Source of the DNA: Desertimonas sp963786985
GTDB taxonomy: Bacteria; Actinomycetota; Acidimicrobiia; Acidimicrobiales; Ilumatobacteraceae
Direction of reading: 5' to 3'
Assembly (NCBI GenBank): GCA_963786985.1
Contig: CAWBBL010000021.1
Span: forward strand, 62,001 to 126,000
Length of the DNA stretch: 64,000 bases
The notes beneath the pieces were generated by a model. That model was not told where the DNA came from. It ran no database searches and saw only the letters and a list, made by a program, of their open reading frames with translations. Within the stretch, counting starts at the first letter, position 1, and every line of letters starts with the position of its first letter. Of this stretch, positions 8,086-16,053 are shown in pieces. Position numbers and translations under genes: made by a program.

Positions 8086-10371
8086 ATGAGCAGCGTCAGC
8101 GCCTCCACCCCCATCGAGCTCGTCGAGAGCGTCTACGCCACGGTGGCCGAACGTGTCGCCCTCGGACGTCAGCGCCTCGGGCGGCCGCTCACCCTGACCG
8201 AGAAGATCCTCGTCAACCACCTCGTCGACCCGGCGGGCCAGGAGCTCGAACGCGGCGAGAGCTACGCCGACTTTCGACCGGACCGGGTCGCCATGCAGGA
8301 CGCCACCGCCCAGATGGCCCTCTTGCAGTTCATGACCGCCGGCTTGCCCGAGGTTGCCGCGCCGTCGACGGTCCACTGCGACCACCTGATCCAGGCCAAG
8401 GTCGGAGCGTCGATCGATCTCGGCGTGGCGATCGACACGAACGCCGAGGTGTACGAGTTCCTGCGCACCGTGTCGGCGCGCTACGGCATCGGCTTCTGGG
8501 GCCCGGGCAGCGGGATCATCCACCAGGTCGTCCTGGAGAACTACGCCTTCCCCGGCGGGATGATGATCGGCACCGACTCGCACACCCCCAACGCCGGCGG
8601 TCTCGGAATGGTCGCCATCGGCGTCGGGGGCGCCGACGCCGTCGACGTGATGACCGGGTTCCCGTTCAACGTCCGCTGGCCGAAGGTCATCGGCGTCCGC
8701 CTCACCGGCTCGTTGTCGGGGTGGTCGAGCCCCAAAGACGTCATCCTCGAAGTCGCCCGGATCCTCACCGTGGAGGGCGGGACGGGGGCGATCATCGAGT
8801 ACCACGGCCCGGGTGCCGACTCGATCTCGGCGACCGGCAAGGGGACGATCTGCAACATGGGGGCCGAGATCGGTGCCACCACGTCGTTGTTCCCGTACGA
8901 CCCGAACATGGCCGCCTACCTGAAGGCGACGGGTCGCGAGGCGATCGCCGATGCCGCCGACGCGGTCGCCGATGACCTCCGTCCGGACGATGGAGCGTTG
9001 TACGACCAACTCGTCGAGATCGACCTCGACGAGCTCACGCCGATGATCAACGGCCCGCACTCCCCCGACCGAGCCCATCGTGTCGGCGCCGCCGTCGGCG
9101 CGGCAGCCGCCGAGAACGACTGGCCGCTGGAGATCTCGGCGGCGTTGATCGGGTCGTGCACGAACTCCTCGTACGAGGACATCACGCGCGCCGCATCGAT
9201 CGCCCGACAGGCGGCAGCAAAGGGCTTGCAGGCGAAGACCGAACTGCTCGTCACCCCAGGTTCCGAGCAGATCCGGGCGACGATCGAACGCGACGGCCTG
9301 CTCGCCGACCTGGAAGCAGTCGGGGCCACGGTGCTCGCCAACGCGTGCGGCCCGTGCATCGGCCAGTGGTCGCGGCCCGACAGCATCACCGGGCGGCCGA
9401 ACACGATCGTCAACTCGTACAACCGCAATTTCCCGAAGCGCAACGACGGGTCGGCGAAGACACTCAGCTTTGTCACCTCCCCGGACACGGTGATGGCCTT
9501 GGCGCTCGCCGGGCGGCTCGACTTCGACCCGACCAGCGACACGTTGACCGCTGCCGATGGCAGCGACGTGCTCCTCGACCCGCCGGTCGGCGAGGTGCTG
9601 CCAGCGCAGGGCTACGACCCGGGTGTCGACACGTTCACACCGCCACCGGACGACGGATCGACGGTCGAGGTCGTCGTCAGCCCGACGAGCGACCGCCTGC
9701 AATTGCTCGAGCCGTTCCCGGCCTGGGACGGCGAGGACTACGTCTCCTTGCCGGTGCTGATGAAGGCCCAGGGCAAGTGCACCACCGATCACATCTCGGC
9801 AGCCGGACCGTGGCTCAAGTACCGCGGCCATCTGGAGAACATCTCGGGCAACCTGTTCCTCGGCGTCGTCAACGCCTTCGGTGGTGCGACGGGCGAGGGC
9901 AAGGACCAACTCGATGGCGAGACCCGCTCGTTTCCCGACATCGCCAAGCGCTACGGGACCGAGGGGGTGCGCTGGTGTGCCATCGGCGACCGCAACTATG
10001 GCGAGGGCTCGTCACGGGAACACGCCGCGATGGAGCCACGGTTCCGTGGCGGTGTCGTGATCTTCGCCCGCAGCTTCGCCAGGATCCACGAAACGAACCT
10101 CAAGAAGCAGGGGCTTGTGCCGCTGACGTTCGCCGACCCGGCGACCTACGACGAGATCGGTGAGGACGATCGGATCAGCGTGCTCGGCCTCCCCCCGGTG
10201 CCGGGTCAGCCGGTGCGCTGCCAGATCGTGCGCCCGGACGGCGAGACCGTCGACTTCGAGGCGACTCACACGTTCAGCGACGAACAGGTCGAGTGGTTCA
10301 AGGCCGGCTCGGCGCTGAACATCGTGCGCTCGCGGGTCTCCGACCGCCGAGCCTACGTCCGCAACCTCTGA
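8086..10371 (+). CDS. acn: Aconitate hydratase (mitochondrial-type aconitase)
   Basis: A 761-residue enzyme converting citrate to isocitrate through cis-aconitate with a 4Fe-4S cluster. Cluster cysteines sit in IGSCTNSSYED and ANACGPCIGQW; the substrate loop GTDSHTPNAGGLG and the swivel-domain motif IGDRNYGEGSSREHAA are intact. Length and motifs fit the mitochondrial (ACO2) type rather than the roughly 900-residue AcnA type usual in many actinobacteria. ATG at 8086 is chosen because GAGGAGG (8074-8080) precedes it with good spacing; an in-frame upstream start at 8056 lacks one. Regulation probably acts through the TTGTAT repeat upstream. Confidence 0.96.
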   Translation: MSSVSASTPIELVESVYATVAERVALGRQRLGRPLTLTEKILVNHLVDPAGQELERGESYADFRPDRVAMQDATAQMALLQFMTAGLPEVAAPSTVHCDHLIQAKVGASIDLGVAIDTNAEVYEFLRTVSARYGIGFWGPGSGIIHQVVLENYAFPGGMMIGTDSHTPNAGGLGMVAIGVGGADAVDVMTGFPFNVRWPKVIGVRLTGSLSGWSSPKDVILEVARILTVEGGTGAIIEYHGPGADSISATGKGTICNMGAEIGATTSLFPYDPNMAAYLKATGREAIADAADAVADDLRPDDGALYDQLVEIDLDELTPMINGPHSPDRAHRVGAAVGAAAAENDWPLEISAALIGSCTNSSYEDITRAASIARQAAAKGLQAKTELLVTPGSEQIRATIERDGLLADLEAVGATVLANACGPCIGQWSRPDSITGRPNTIVNSYNRNFPKRNDGSAKTLSFVTSPDTVMALALAGRLDFDPTSDTLTAADGSDVLLDPPVGEVLPAQGYDPGVDTFTPPPDDGSTVEVVVSPTSDRLQLLEPFPAWDGEDYVSLPVLMKAQGKCTTDHISAAGPWLKYRGHLENISGNLFLGVVNAFGGATGEGKDQLDGETRSFPDIAKRYGTEGVRWCAIGDRNYGEGSSREHAAMEPRFRGGVVIFARSFARIHETNLKKQGLVPLTFADPATYDEIGEDDRISVLGLPPVPGQPVRCQIVRPDGETVDFEATHTFSDEQVEWFKAGSALNIVRSRVSDRRAYVRNL

Positions 10372-10387
10372 CCGCGCTCCCCCATCT

Positions 10388-10454
10388 GGGGAAGATCCGT
10401 GTCATTCGCGCTTGTGGGGAAGATCCGTGTCAGACGCTGACACGGATCTTCCCC
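10388..10454. repeat. Composite repeat with perfect 18-bp palindrome between convergent genes (likely bidirectional terminator)
   Basis: GGGGAAGATCCGTGTCA at 10388-10404 is repeated directly at 10416, where it is extended by one G and then, after a 3-nt loop, followed by its perfect reverse complement ending at 10454. The two direct copies are exactly 28 bp apart. The element sits between the stops of the aconitase and HAD/PlsC genes. The hairpin could terminate both transcripts; the extra direct copy is not explained by termination. Confidence 0.75.
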
Positions 10455-10469
10455 GGAACGAGGGCGGGG

Positions 10470-11897
10470 TCAGTCCGTGCCGGGACGACGGTCGCGTTCG
10501 GAGGTCGGTTCGCCGTCGTGGCCGGGCGGGTACGTCGCCATCAGTTCGTCAGGGGTCGGCGTCCGCCGCTGCCGCGCCTCTGCCGGCAATTGCTTGACGA
10601 TCGCCTTCATGATCCGCTCGGTGTCGGCGTTCAGCGACTTGCCCTTGAGCCCGGCCACGGGCCGGCCGACGCGGATTCGCACGGTCGGCGGGTCGGTGAG
10701 GTTGAGGACGTTGGGGAGCCGGCTCGATCGGGGCCAGACCTTCTCGGACCCCCACACGCCGATCGGGATGATCGGGGCCTGCGTGAGTTGGTGCAGCCGG
10801 GCGGCGCCCCAGCGCCCTTTGAGCGCGGGGTCGAAGAACGCCGGGCCCCGGGGGATCGTGCCCTGCGGGGCCATCGCCACGAGCTCACCGGCCTCGAGCG
10901 CCGCCGCGGCAGCCTGCAACGGCTCGTTGGAGCCGCTCGCCCGCTCGACCCGGATGCCGCCCATCGCTGCGGCGAGTTGCCCGACTACCGGGGCGTCGAA
11001 CACCTCCTTCTTGCCGAGGAAGCGCACCACCCGGCCACTGCGGGCGATGGCGATCGACACCGCCCCGGCGTCGAAATAACTGCGGTGATTCATCGCCAGG
11101 ATCGCCGGGCCGTCGCCGGGGATGTTGTCGACGCCGTCGATGTCGAACCGCGCGTAGGGCATCAGCTGCGGTCTGGCGAACTGCTGAGCGATCCGCTGGA
11201 GTTCGATGCCGAGCACGGGGATCTTGAACACCCCAGGCGACACGTCGAAGTGGCGGACCGGCCAGCGGCGCAACGTTGCCATCACGACCATGCTGGGGTC
11301 CGGGTTGACGACGACCGGATGACCGACCGCCGACAACAGCGGTGTGTCGAACACACTGTCGGAGTAGGCGAAGCTCTCGCGCAGATCGACGCCGGCGGCC
11401 GCGGCCCATTGGCGCACGGCGACGAGCTTTCCGCGGGCCCAGACGAACGGCCCGACGATCGAGCCGTCGAACGTCCCGTCGGCGTTGACGCCGTAGCGGG
11501 TGGCGATGACGTCGTCGAAGCCGAGCCAGTCGGCGAGCGGCTTGACGAGGTCGTACGGGGTCGTCGTGGCGATCACCACCTGGCGACCGGCTGCGCGGTG
11601 CTCGTTGATCAGCGGCCAGGCGAATGGTTGGATGTGCCCGGCCAGCGTCCCCGCCGCAGCATCACCGGCCGCGCGCATCGCGTCGCGGGCCCGTCCCCGA
11701 GCGAACGTGGCGGCTTGGCGGGCCAGGGCCATCGACGGCAACGTCTCGCCGATCGTGTTGAACACGGTGTAGAGCAACTTCTCGCCGGGGATCGACCGCC
11801 CGACGAACCCCGAGTCGCGCATGGCGTCCGAGTACACCGACCCCGACGCCCCGGCCAGCAGCGTGCGGTCCAAGTCGAAAAACGCCGCGCCAACCAC
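10470..11897 (-). CDS. HAD-IB family hydrolase fused to 1-acylglycerol-3-phosphate acyltransferase (PlsC)
   Basis: A 475-residue bifunctional protein. The N-terminal half is a HAD-IB (SerB-like) phosphatase: DLDRTLL nucleophile motif at residues about 8-14, VVIATTTPYDLV motif II, and YSDSVFDTPLLSAVG motif IV. The C-terminal half is a PlsC acyltransferase with the catalytic MNHRSYFDAG (HX4D-type), the ERASGSNE region and APQGTIPRG. This architecture is known in actinobacterial phospholipid synthesis. The GTG at 11897 is selected because TACAGT lies 6 nt upstream (11909-11904), so the mRNA is probably leaderless; a longer frame reaching 12050 would run into the upstream structured region. Confidence 0.92.
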   Translation of the reverse strand: MVGAAFFDLDRTLLAGASGSVYSDAMRDSGFVGRSIPGEKLLYTVFNTIGETLPSMALARQAATFARGRARDAMRAAGDAAAGTLAGHIQPFAWPLINEHRAAGRQVVIATTTPYDLVKPLADWLGFDDVIATRYGVNADGTFDGSIVGPFVWARGKLVAVRQWAAAAGVDLRESFAYSDSVFDTPLLSAVGHPVVVNPDPSMVVMATLRRWPVRHFDVSPGVFKIPVLGIELQRIAQQFARPQLMPYARFDIDGVDNIPGDGPAILAMNHRSYFDAGAVSIAIARSGRVVRFLGKKEVFDAPVVGQLAAAMGGIRVERASGSNEPLQAAAAALEAGELVAMAPQGTIPRGPAFFDPALKGRWGAARLHQLTQAPIIPIGVWGSEKVWPRSSRLPNVLNLTDPPTVRIRVGRPVAGLKGKSLNADTERIMKAIVKQLPAEARQRRTPTPDELMATYPPGHDGEPTSERDRRPGTD

Positions 11898-11993
11898 AAA
11901 CGGACTGTACCCACGCCCCGCCCAGCCGCAGGCAGTGGTGAGGCGATCACCCCGGTAAACCCGGGAGCACAGTGACGGTAGAGATGCTTCGTC

Positions 11994-12068
11994 GGGTGGA
12001 GGGCCGAGGCTCTGCTCGGCCTTCCACCCTGCAACGAGCTCGCCGAGCAAGCTCTGCTTGCGACGGCG
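11994..12068. other. Two stable hairpins in a 390-bp gene-free region
   Basis: The region between the HAD/PlsC start and the LysR start has no convincing gene. Its left part holds a 15-bp stem (11994-12008 with 12015-12029, one G.T pair, 6-nt loop) and a second hairpin (12041-12068: CGCCG/CGGCG outer stem, CAAGC/GCTTG inner stem). They lie downstream of the terminator of the small RNA described next and could be a 5' structure, a degenerate repeat or part of a longer transcript. Confidence 0.5.
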
Positions 12069-12076
12069 AAACGCTG

Positions 12077-12196
12077 AAAACGGGAAAGACCCTGCTGGGG
12101 GAAGCAGGGTCTCTCAACCTGGACCCGATCGATGGGGGATCGATTGGTGGGCCCAATCGAGCGGTACATGGGGGGTGTATCGCTTCGACTATGTGT
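12077..12196 (-). ncRNA. Candidate 6C-type C-rich small RNA
   Basis: A transcript of about 120 nt is predicted from a promoter at 12230-12202. It would fold into a hairpin at 12183-12161 whose loop is CCCCCCA on a TACA/TGTA stem, a hairpin at 12144-12128 with a perfect ATCGAT stem and a CCCCC loop, and a terminator hairpin at 12112-12087 (10-bp perfect stem, TCCCCC loop) followed by TTTCCCGTTTTC. Paired C-rich loops are the hallmark of the actinobacterial 6C RNA (M. tuberculosis B11), which acts through its C loops on G-rich mRNA sites. As I recall, the M. tuberculosis copy also lies beside a HAD-IB gene. Exact ends are inferred. Confidence 0.65.
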
Positions 12197-12230
12197 TTGT
12201 GAGTATACGCACAAGCCATCGATCTGGCAA
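12197..12230 (-). promoter_or_regulatory. Sigma-70-type promoter of the small RNA with overlapping palindrome
   Basis: On the minus strand TTGCCA (12230-12225), a 17-bp spacer and TATACT (12207-12202) form a near-ideal promoter. The -10 box lies inside the near-palindrome TTGTGAGTATACGCACAA (12197-12214, one mismatched pair), which could be a repressor operator. The divergent LysR gene is a natural candidate for binding here. Confidence 0.65.
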
Positions 12231-12287
12231 GAAGAACATAACGATGCCGACCATCGCTCGGAGAGATGGGTGGGTTAGGGTGCCTGG

Positions 12288-13226
12288 GTGGACGTCCGTC
12301 AACTCGCCGCCCTCGTGGCGATCGCCGACCACGGCACCTTCTCGGCCGCTGCCCGCGCCCTGTTCACGGTGCAGTCGAACGTGTCGAGCCACGTTGCCCG
12401 GTTGGAGAAAGAGCTCGGCACCGAACTCGTCGACCGCACCCGCGGTGGGCTGACCGACGACGGGCTGCGGGTCGTCGAACGCGCCCGCCGAGTGCTGCGC
12501 GAGGTCGACGAGATCGCCACTGAGCTGGCCCAACGCGACGGCGACGTGGTCGGCGACGTACGTCTCGGCATGCTCGGCACGACCGCTCGCTGGCTGCTCC
12601 CCCGGCTCCTGTCGGAGATGTCGGCACGCCACCCGCACGTGCGCGTGATCGTCGCCGAAGGGAGCACGTCGGTGCTCATCCCCGCCCTGCTGTCGGGGCT
12701 CTACGACGGGGCCATCGTGCACCTGCCGATCGACGAGCCGGAGTTGAACATCGAACCGCTGTTCGCCGAAGACCTCCTGCTGCTCGCCAGCACCGGCCAT
12801 CCGCTCGCCGACCGCTCGTCGATCCACCTCGCCGAGTTGGCCGGTCACCGCCTCCTGCTCCCGCCACCCGGGTCGGCCCTGCGCCGGGTGCTCGACCGCG
12901 CCGCGCTCTCCGTCGGCGCCCAGCTCGAGGCCGAGGCCGAGGTCGACGGTGTCCGCCTGCTCGCGACCCTCGCCGTCGACGGCCACGGCGCGGCGATCGT
13001 CCCGGCGACCGCGGTCCCCCATCGTTCCGGCAACTTCGCCGTGGTGCATGTCCCCGAGCTACCGCCGCGGGTGGTCGCGCTCACGTCTCATCGCCGACCC
13101 GGCCCGACCGGAGCGACGAAGGCCCTGTTCGACGTGCTGCGCGAGGCACTTCCCGCCCGGGCCCTGGAGCAGGCCGGCGTCCGCCTCGGTTCGGATGCCT
13201 TCCCGCTCCTGCGCTCGACGCGCTAG
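12288..13226 (+). CDS. LysR family transcriptional regulator
   Basis: A 312-residue LysR-type regulator: N-terminal helix-turn-helix (MDVRQLAALVAIADHGTFSAAARALFTVQSNVSSHVARLE) and a periplasmic-binding-like effector domain from about residue 90 (VRLGMLGTTARWLLPRLL, VDGHGAAIVPATAVP). The GTG start is supported by TAGGGT ending 6 nt upstream (12276-12281), i.e. a leaderless transcript. It is followed 20 bp later by the carboxyltransferase gene and sits divergent to the C-rich small RNA. Target genes are not shown by sequence; immediate neighbours are usual LysR targets. Confidence 0.92.
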   Translation: MDVRQLAALVAIADHGTFSAAARALFTVQSNVSSHVARLEKELGTELVDRTRGGLTDDGLRVVERARRVLREVDEIATELAQRDGDVVGDVRLGMLGTTARWLLPRLLSEMSARHPHVRVIVAEGSTSVLIPALLSGLYDGAIVHLPIDEPELNIEPLFAEDLLLLASTGHPLADRSSIHLAELAGHRLLLPPPGSALRRVLDRAALSVGAQLEAEAEVDGVRLLATLAVDGHGAAIVPATAVPHRSGNFAVVHVPELPPRVVALTSHRRPGPTGATKALFDVLREALPARALEQAGVRLGSDAFPLLRSTR

Positions 13227-13246
13227 CCGCAGTACGGTCGACCGGC

Positions 13247-14620
13247 GTGACGCTCGCCGCGCTCTCCTTGCGCAGCCGGGCTGCCGACTCGGCGCACATC
13301 GAGGTGCGCACGGTCGGCGGCCCTGACGGCGATCGCCGCGTCATCTGGGTGCAACTCGGCGACGATCCGTCGGCAGGGCAGGCGACCTCACCGATGTCCG
13401 CCCAGGCATCGGCCAACCTCGCGCACGCCGCCACCGTGGCTCGTGACGAAGGGACGCCCCTCGTCGTCGTGCTCAGTTCGACCGGTGCCGACATCTCCGA
13501 GGGCATCGCCTCGTTGGAGGGTTGGGGTCGCGTGGCCAAGGCCCTTGTCGACTGTTCCGGAGTCGTGCCGACGATTCTGGTGGTGGACGGTCCGGCCGTC
13601 TCCGGGCCGGCGCTGCTGCTCGGCATCGCCGATCTCGTCGTGATGACCGCTGACAGCTACGCCTTCGTCAACGGCCCGGTGATGGTTGCCGAGTTCACCG
13701 GGGTGCAGATCTCCACCGACGAGCTGGGTGGTGCTGCCCACCTCGATCGGCACATGGGCGTCGCCAGCCTCGTCGTCGCCGACCGGGCGGCGGCGGAAGC
13801 GGCGGCGGTCGAGCTGCTCGGCTATCTCCCGTCGAGCGCTGACGAGGAGCCCGGTCTCTGGGAGTGCAGTGACCCGATCGACCGAGAGTGCCCGGCGCTG
13901 CGCGGGCTCCTGCCGACCGCCGCCTCCGGCAGCTATGACGTCCGTGCTGTCGCCTCCCTCATCGTCGACGACGGAAGCCTGCTCGAGCTCCGCGCGCGTT
14001 GGGCCCCCAATGTCGTGACCGCCCTGGCGACGATCGGCGGGCGGCCGATCGGCCTGGTCGCCAACCAACCACTGGCCCTCGCCGGAACGCTCGACATCGC
14101 CGCATCGCAGAAGGCGGCACGATTCGTCTCGTTCTGCGACGCCTTGAACATCGGCATCCTGACCCTCGTCGACACACCGGGCTTCTATCCCGGCAAGGAC
14201 CTCGAATGGCGGGGCATGATTCGCCACGGGGCCCAGCTCGTGTTCGCCTACGCCCGAGCGACGGTGCCGCGCGTGTGCGTGATCCTGCGCAAGAGCTATG
14301 GCGGGGCGTACATCGTGATGGACTCCAAACGGATGGGCAACGACGTGTGCCTGGCGTGGCCGTCCGCCGAGCTCGCCGTGATGGGCGCCGGGCAGGCCGC
14401 CGCGATCCTGCGCCGACGGGCGACGCCAGAAGAGCGCGCCGCCTTCGAGGCGGACTACGCCCAACGGCTGCTCAACCCGTACATCGCCGCCGAACGCGGG
14501 TACGTCGACGCCGTCATCGACCCTGCCGAGACCCGGATGGCTGTCGCCGCGGCGTTCGACGGGCTCGCCGACAAGCGCGAGCTGTTGCAGCCTCGCAAAC
14601 ACGGCAACGAGCCGTGTTGA
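13247..14620 (+). CDS. Acyl-CoA carboxylase carboxyltransferase (beta subunit-like)
   Basis: A 457-residue carboxyltransferase of the AccD/PccB family. Both crotonase-fold halves are recognisable: LVDCSGVVPTILVVDGPAVSGPALLLGIADLVVM (first oxyanion glycines) and TLVDTPGFYPGKDLEWRGMIRHGAQLVFAYARATVPRVCVILRKSYGGAYIVMDSK (acyl-CoA side). It is about 60-80 residues shorter than PccB, missing the usual N-terminal start. TACGGT lies 8 nt before the GTG, suggesting leaderless expression. No biotin carboxylase or carrier gene is nearby, so its partner must be encoded elsewhere. Acetyl-, propionyl- or other acyl-CoA specificity is unknown. Confidence 0.86.
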   Translation: MTLAALSLRSRAADSAHIEVRTVGGPDGDRRVIWVQLGDDPSAGQATSPMSAQASANLAHAATVARDEGTPLVVVLSSTGADISEGIASLEGWGRVAKALVDCSGVVPTILVVDGPAVSGPALLLGIADLVVMTADSYAFVNGPVMVAEFTGVQISTDELGGAAHLDRHMGVASLVVADRAAAEAAAVELLGYLPSSADEEPGLWECSDPIDRECPALRGLLPTAASGSYDVRAVASLIVDDGSLLELRARWAPNVVTALATIGGRPIGLVANQPLALAGTLDIAASQKAARFVSFCDALNIGILTLVDTPGFYPGKDLEWRGMIRHGAQLVFAYARATVPRVCVILRKSYGGAYIVMDSKRMGNDVCLAWPSAELAVMGAGQAAAILRRRATPEERAAFEADYAQRLLNPYIAAERGYVDAVIDPAETRMAVAAAFDGLADKRELLQPRKHGNEPC

Positions 14621-14716
14621 ACAGCTAGGTCGCCTGGCTGGGTCGCATCGCTCGCGCCCGCAGTACTCTGCGTCTGGGGAGGAAGCCCCTGACAACGTGA
14701 AGCGAGAGGGAAGCAC

Positions 14717-15982
14717 GTGCCCGACACCATCACGATCACCGACGACCGCACCGGCAAGACGGTGACAGTCCCGATCGTCGACGGGATCATCCCGTCGTCT
14801 GCGTTCCGTGACCTCGACAAAGATCTGTTCGTCTACGACCCGGCGTTCCTGTCGACGGCCTCCTGCAAGTCCCAGATCACCTATCTCGACGGAGACGCCG
14901 GGATCCTGCGCTATCGCGGCTACCCCATCGAACAGCTCGCCGAACATGCGAGCTACCTCGAAGTTGCCTACCTCCTGCTGTACGGCGAGCTCCCCAACGA
15001 GGAGCAGCTGACGACGTGGACCCACGAGATCACCCACCACACGTTCATCCACGAGAACATGCGCAAGCGGTTCGTCGACGGGTTCCACTACGACGCCCAC
15101 CCGATGGGCATGTTCGTGTCGGCGCTGGCCGCCCTGGGCACCTTCTACACCGAGTCCAAGGAGATCAACGATCCGGCATCGCGCCACAAGCAGATCCTGC
15201 GGCTGACCGCCAAGGCCCCGACCCTGGCGGCGATGTGCTACCGCTTCTCCGCCGGGCTGCCGTTCATCCTCCCCGACAACTCGCTGTCCTACCCGGCCAA
15301 CTTCCTCAACATGATGTGGAAGATCGGCGAGTACGAGGTCCATCCCGTGCTCGAACGAGCGATGGACATCCTGTTCATCCTCCACGCCGACCACGAGCAG
15401 AACTGCGGCACGACGGCGATGCGCGTGGTCGCGTCGAGTCAGGCTGACCCCTATTCGGCGGCTTCGGCCGCCGCCGCCGCGCTGTACGGCCCGAGTCATG
15501 GTGGCGCCAACGAAGCCGCGATCCGGATGCTCACCGAGATCGGCTCGCTGGACAATGTCGACGCCTTCATCGCCGACGTCAAGGAGGGCAAGGGCCGGCT
15601 GATGGGGTTCGGCCACCGGGTCTACAAGAACTACGACCCGCGGGCGCGAATCGTCAAGCAGACGGCGTACGAAGTGTTCGAGATCACCGGCAAGAACCCG
15701 CTGCTCGACATCGCCCTCAAGCTCGAAGAAGTAGCCCTGAGCGACAGCTACTTCACCGACCGCAAGCTGTATCCGAACGTCGACTTCTACTCCGGGCTGA
15801 TCTACCAGGCGATGGGCTTCCCGATCGAGATGTTCACCGTGCTGTTCGCCCTCGGCCGGATGGTCGGATGGCTCGCCCACTGGGACGAGTTGCTCAACGA
15901 TCCGGACCAGAAGATCGCCCGCCCGCGCCAGTGGTACATCGGCCCGGACGAACGCGACTACGTCAAGCTCGGCGACCGCTAA
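14717..15982 (+). CDS. gltA: Citrate synthase
   Basis: A 421-residue hexameric-type (GltA) citrate synthase condensing oxaloacetate and acetyl-CoA. The catalytic histidines sit in ILHADHEQNCGTTAMR and GPSHGGANEAA, the catalytic aspartate in LYPNVDFYSG, and the arginine-rich GFGHRVYKNYDPRA and IARPRQWYIG motifs are present. The GTG at 14717 has GAGAGGGA 4-11 nt upstream; a TACTCT -10-like box about 50 nt upstream suggests a short leader. The aconitase/isocitrate dehydrogenase TTGTAT motif is not seen here. Confidence 0.97.
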   Translation: MPDTITITDDRTGKTVTVPIVDGIIPSSAFRDLDKDLFVYDPAFLSTASCKSQITYLDGDAGILRYRGYPIEQLAEHASYLEVAYLLLYGELPNEEQLTTWTHEITHHTFIHENMRKRFVDGFHYDAHPMGMFVSALAALGTFYTESKEINDPASRHKQILRLTAKAPTLAAMCYRFSAGLPFILPDNSLSYPANFLNMMWKIGEYEVHPVLERAMDILFILHADHEQNCGTTAMRVVASSQADPYSAASAAAAALYGPSHGGANEAAIRMLTEIGSLDNVDAFIADVKEGKGRLMGFGHRVYKNYDPRARIVKQTAYEVFEITGKNPLLDIALKLEEVALSDSYFTDRKLYPNVDFYSGLIYQAMGFPIEMFTVLFALGRMVGWLAHWDELLNDPDQKIARPRQWYIGPDERDYVKLGDR

Positions 15983-15990
15983 CTCGCCAC

Positions 15991-16053
15991 ACCCGAGTGT
16001 TTGCGGCCACCCGAGTGTCTACAGCGCGACGTGCCGACCGCTGACACTCGGGT
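15991..16053. repeat. Dispersed intergenic repeat family A, copy 1 (direct-direct-inverted)
   Basis: ACCCGAGTGT at 15991 and 16009 (separated by TTGCGGCC) followed by its inverted copy ACACTCGGGT at 16044-16053. Near-identical arrangements occur at 56642-56721 and, in reverse orientation, at 43763-43823. It lies directly after citrate synthase and runs into the start of the next gene. Confidence 0.8.

Noticed and set aside
13388..15880. A long antisense frame across the carboxyltransferase and citrate synthase genes
   Set aside because: Same cause; both sense genes are fully recognisable and the antisense product has no known motif.
16001..16051. An upstream TTG start extending the PLC-like membrane protein
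   Set aside because: The added residues would be encoded by repeat family A and carry no conserved feature; the first membrane helix starts just after 16052.
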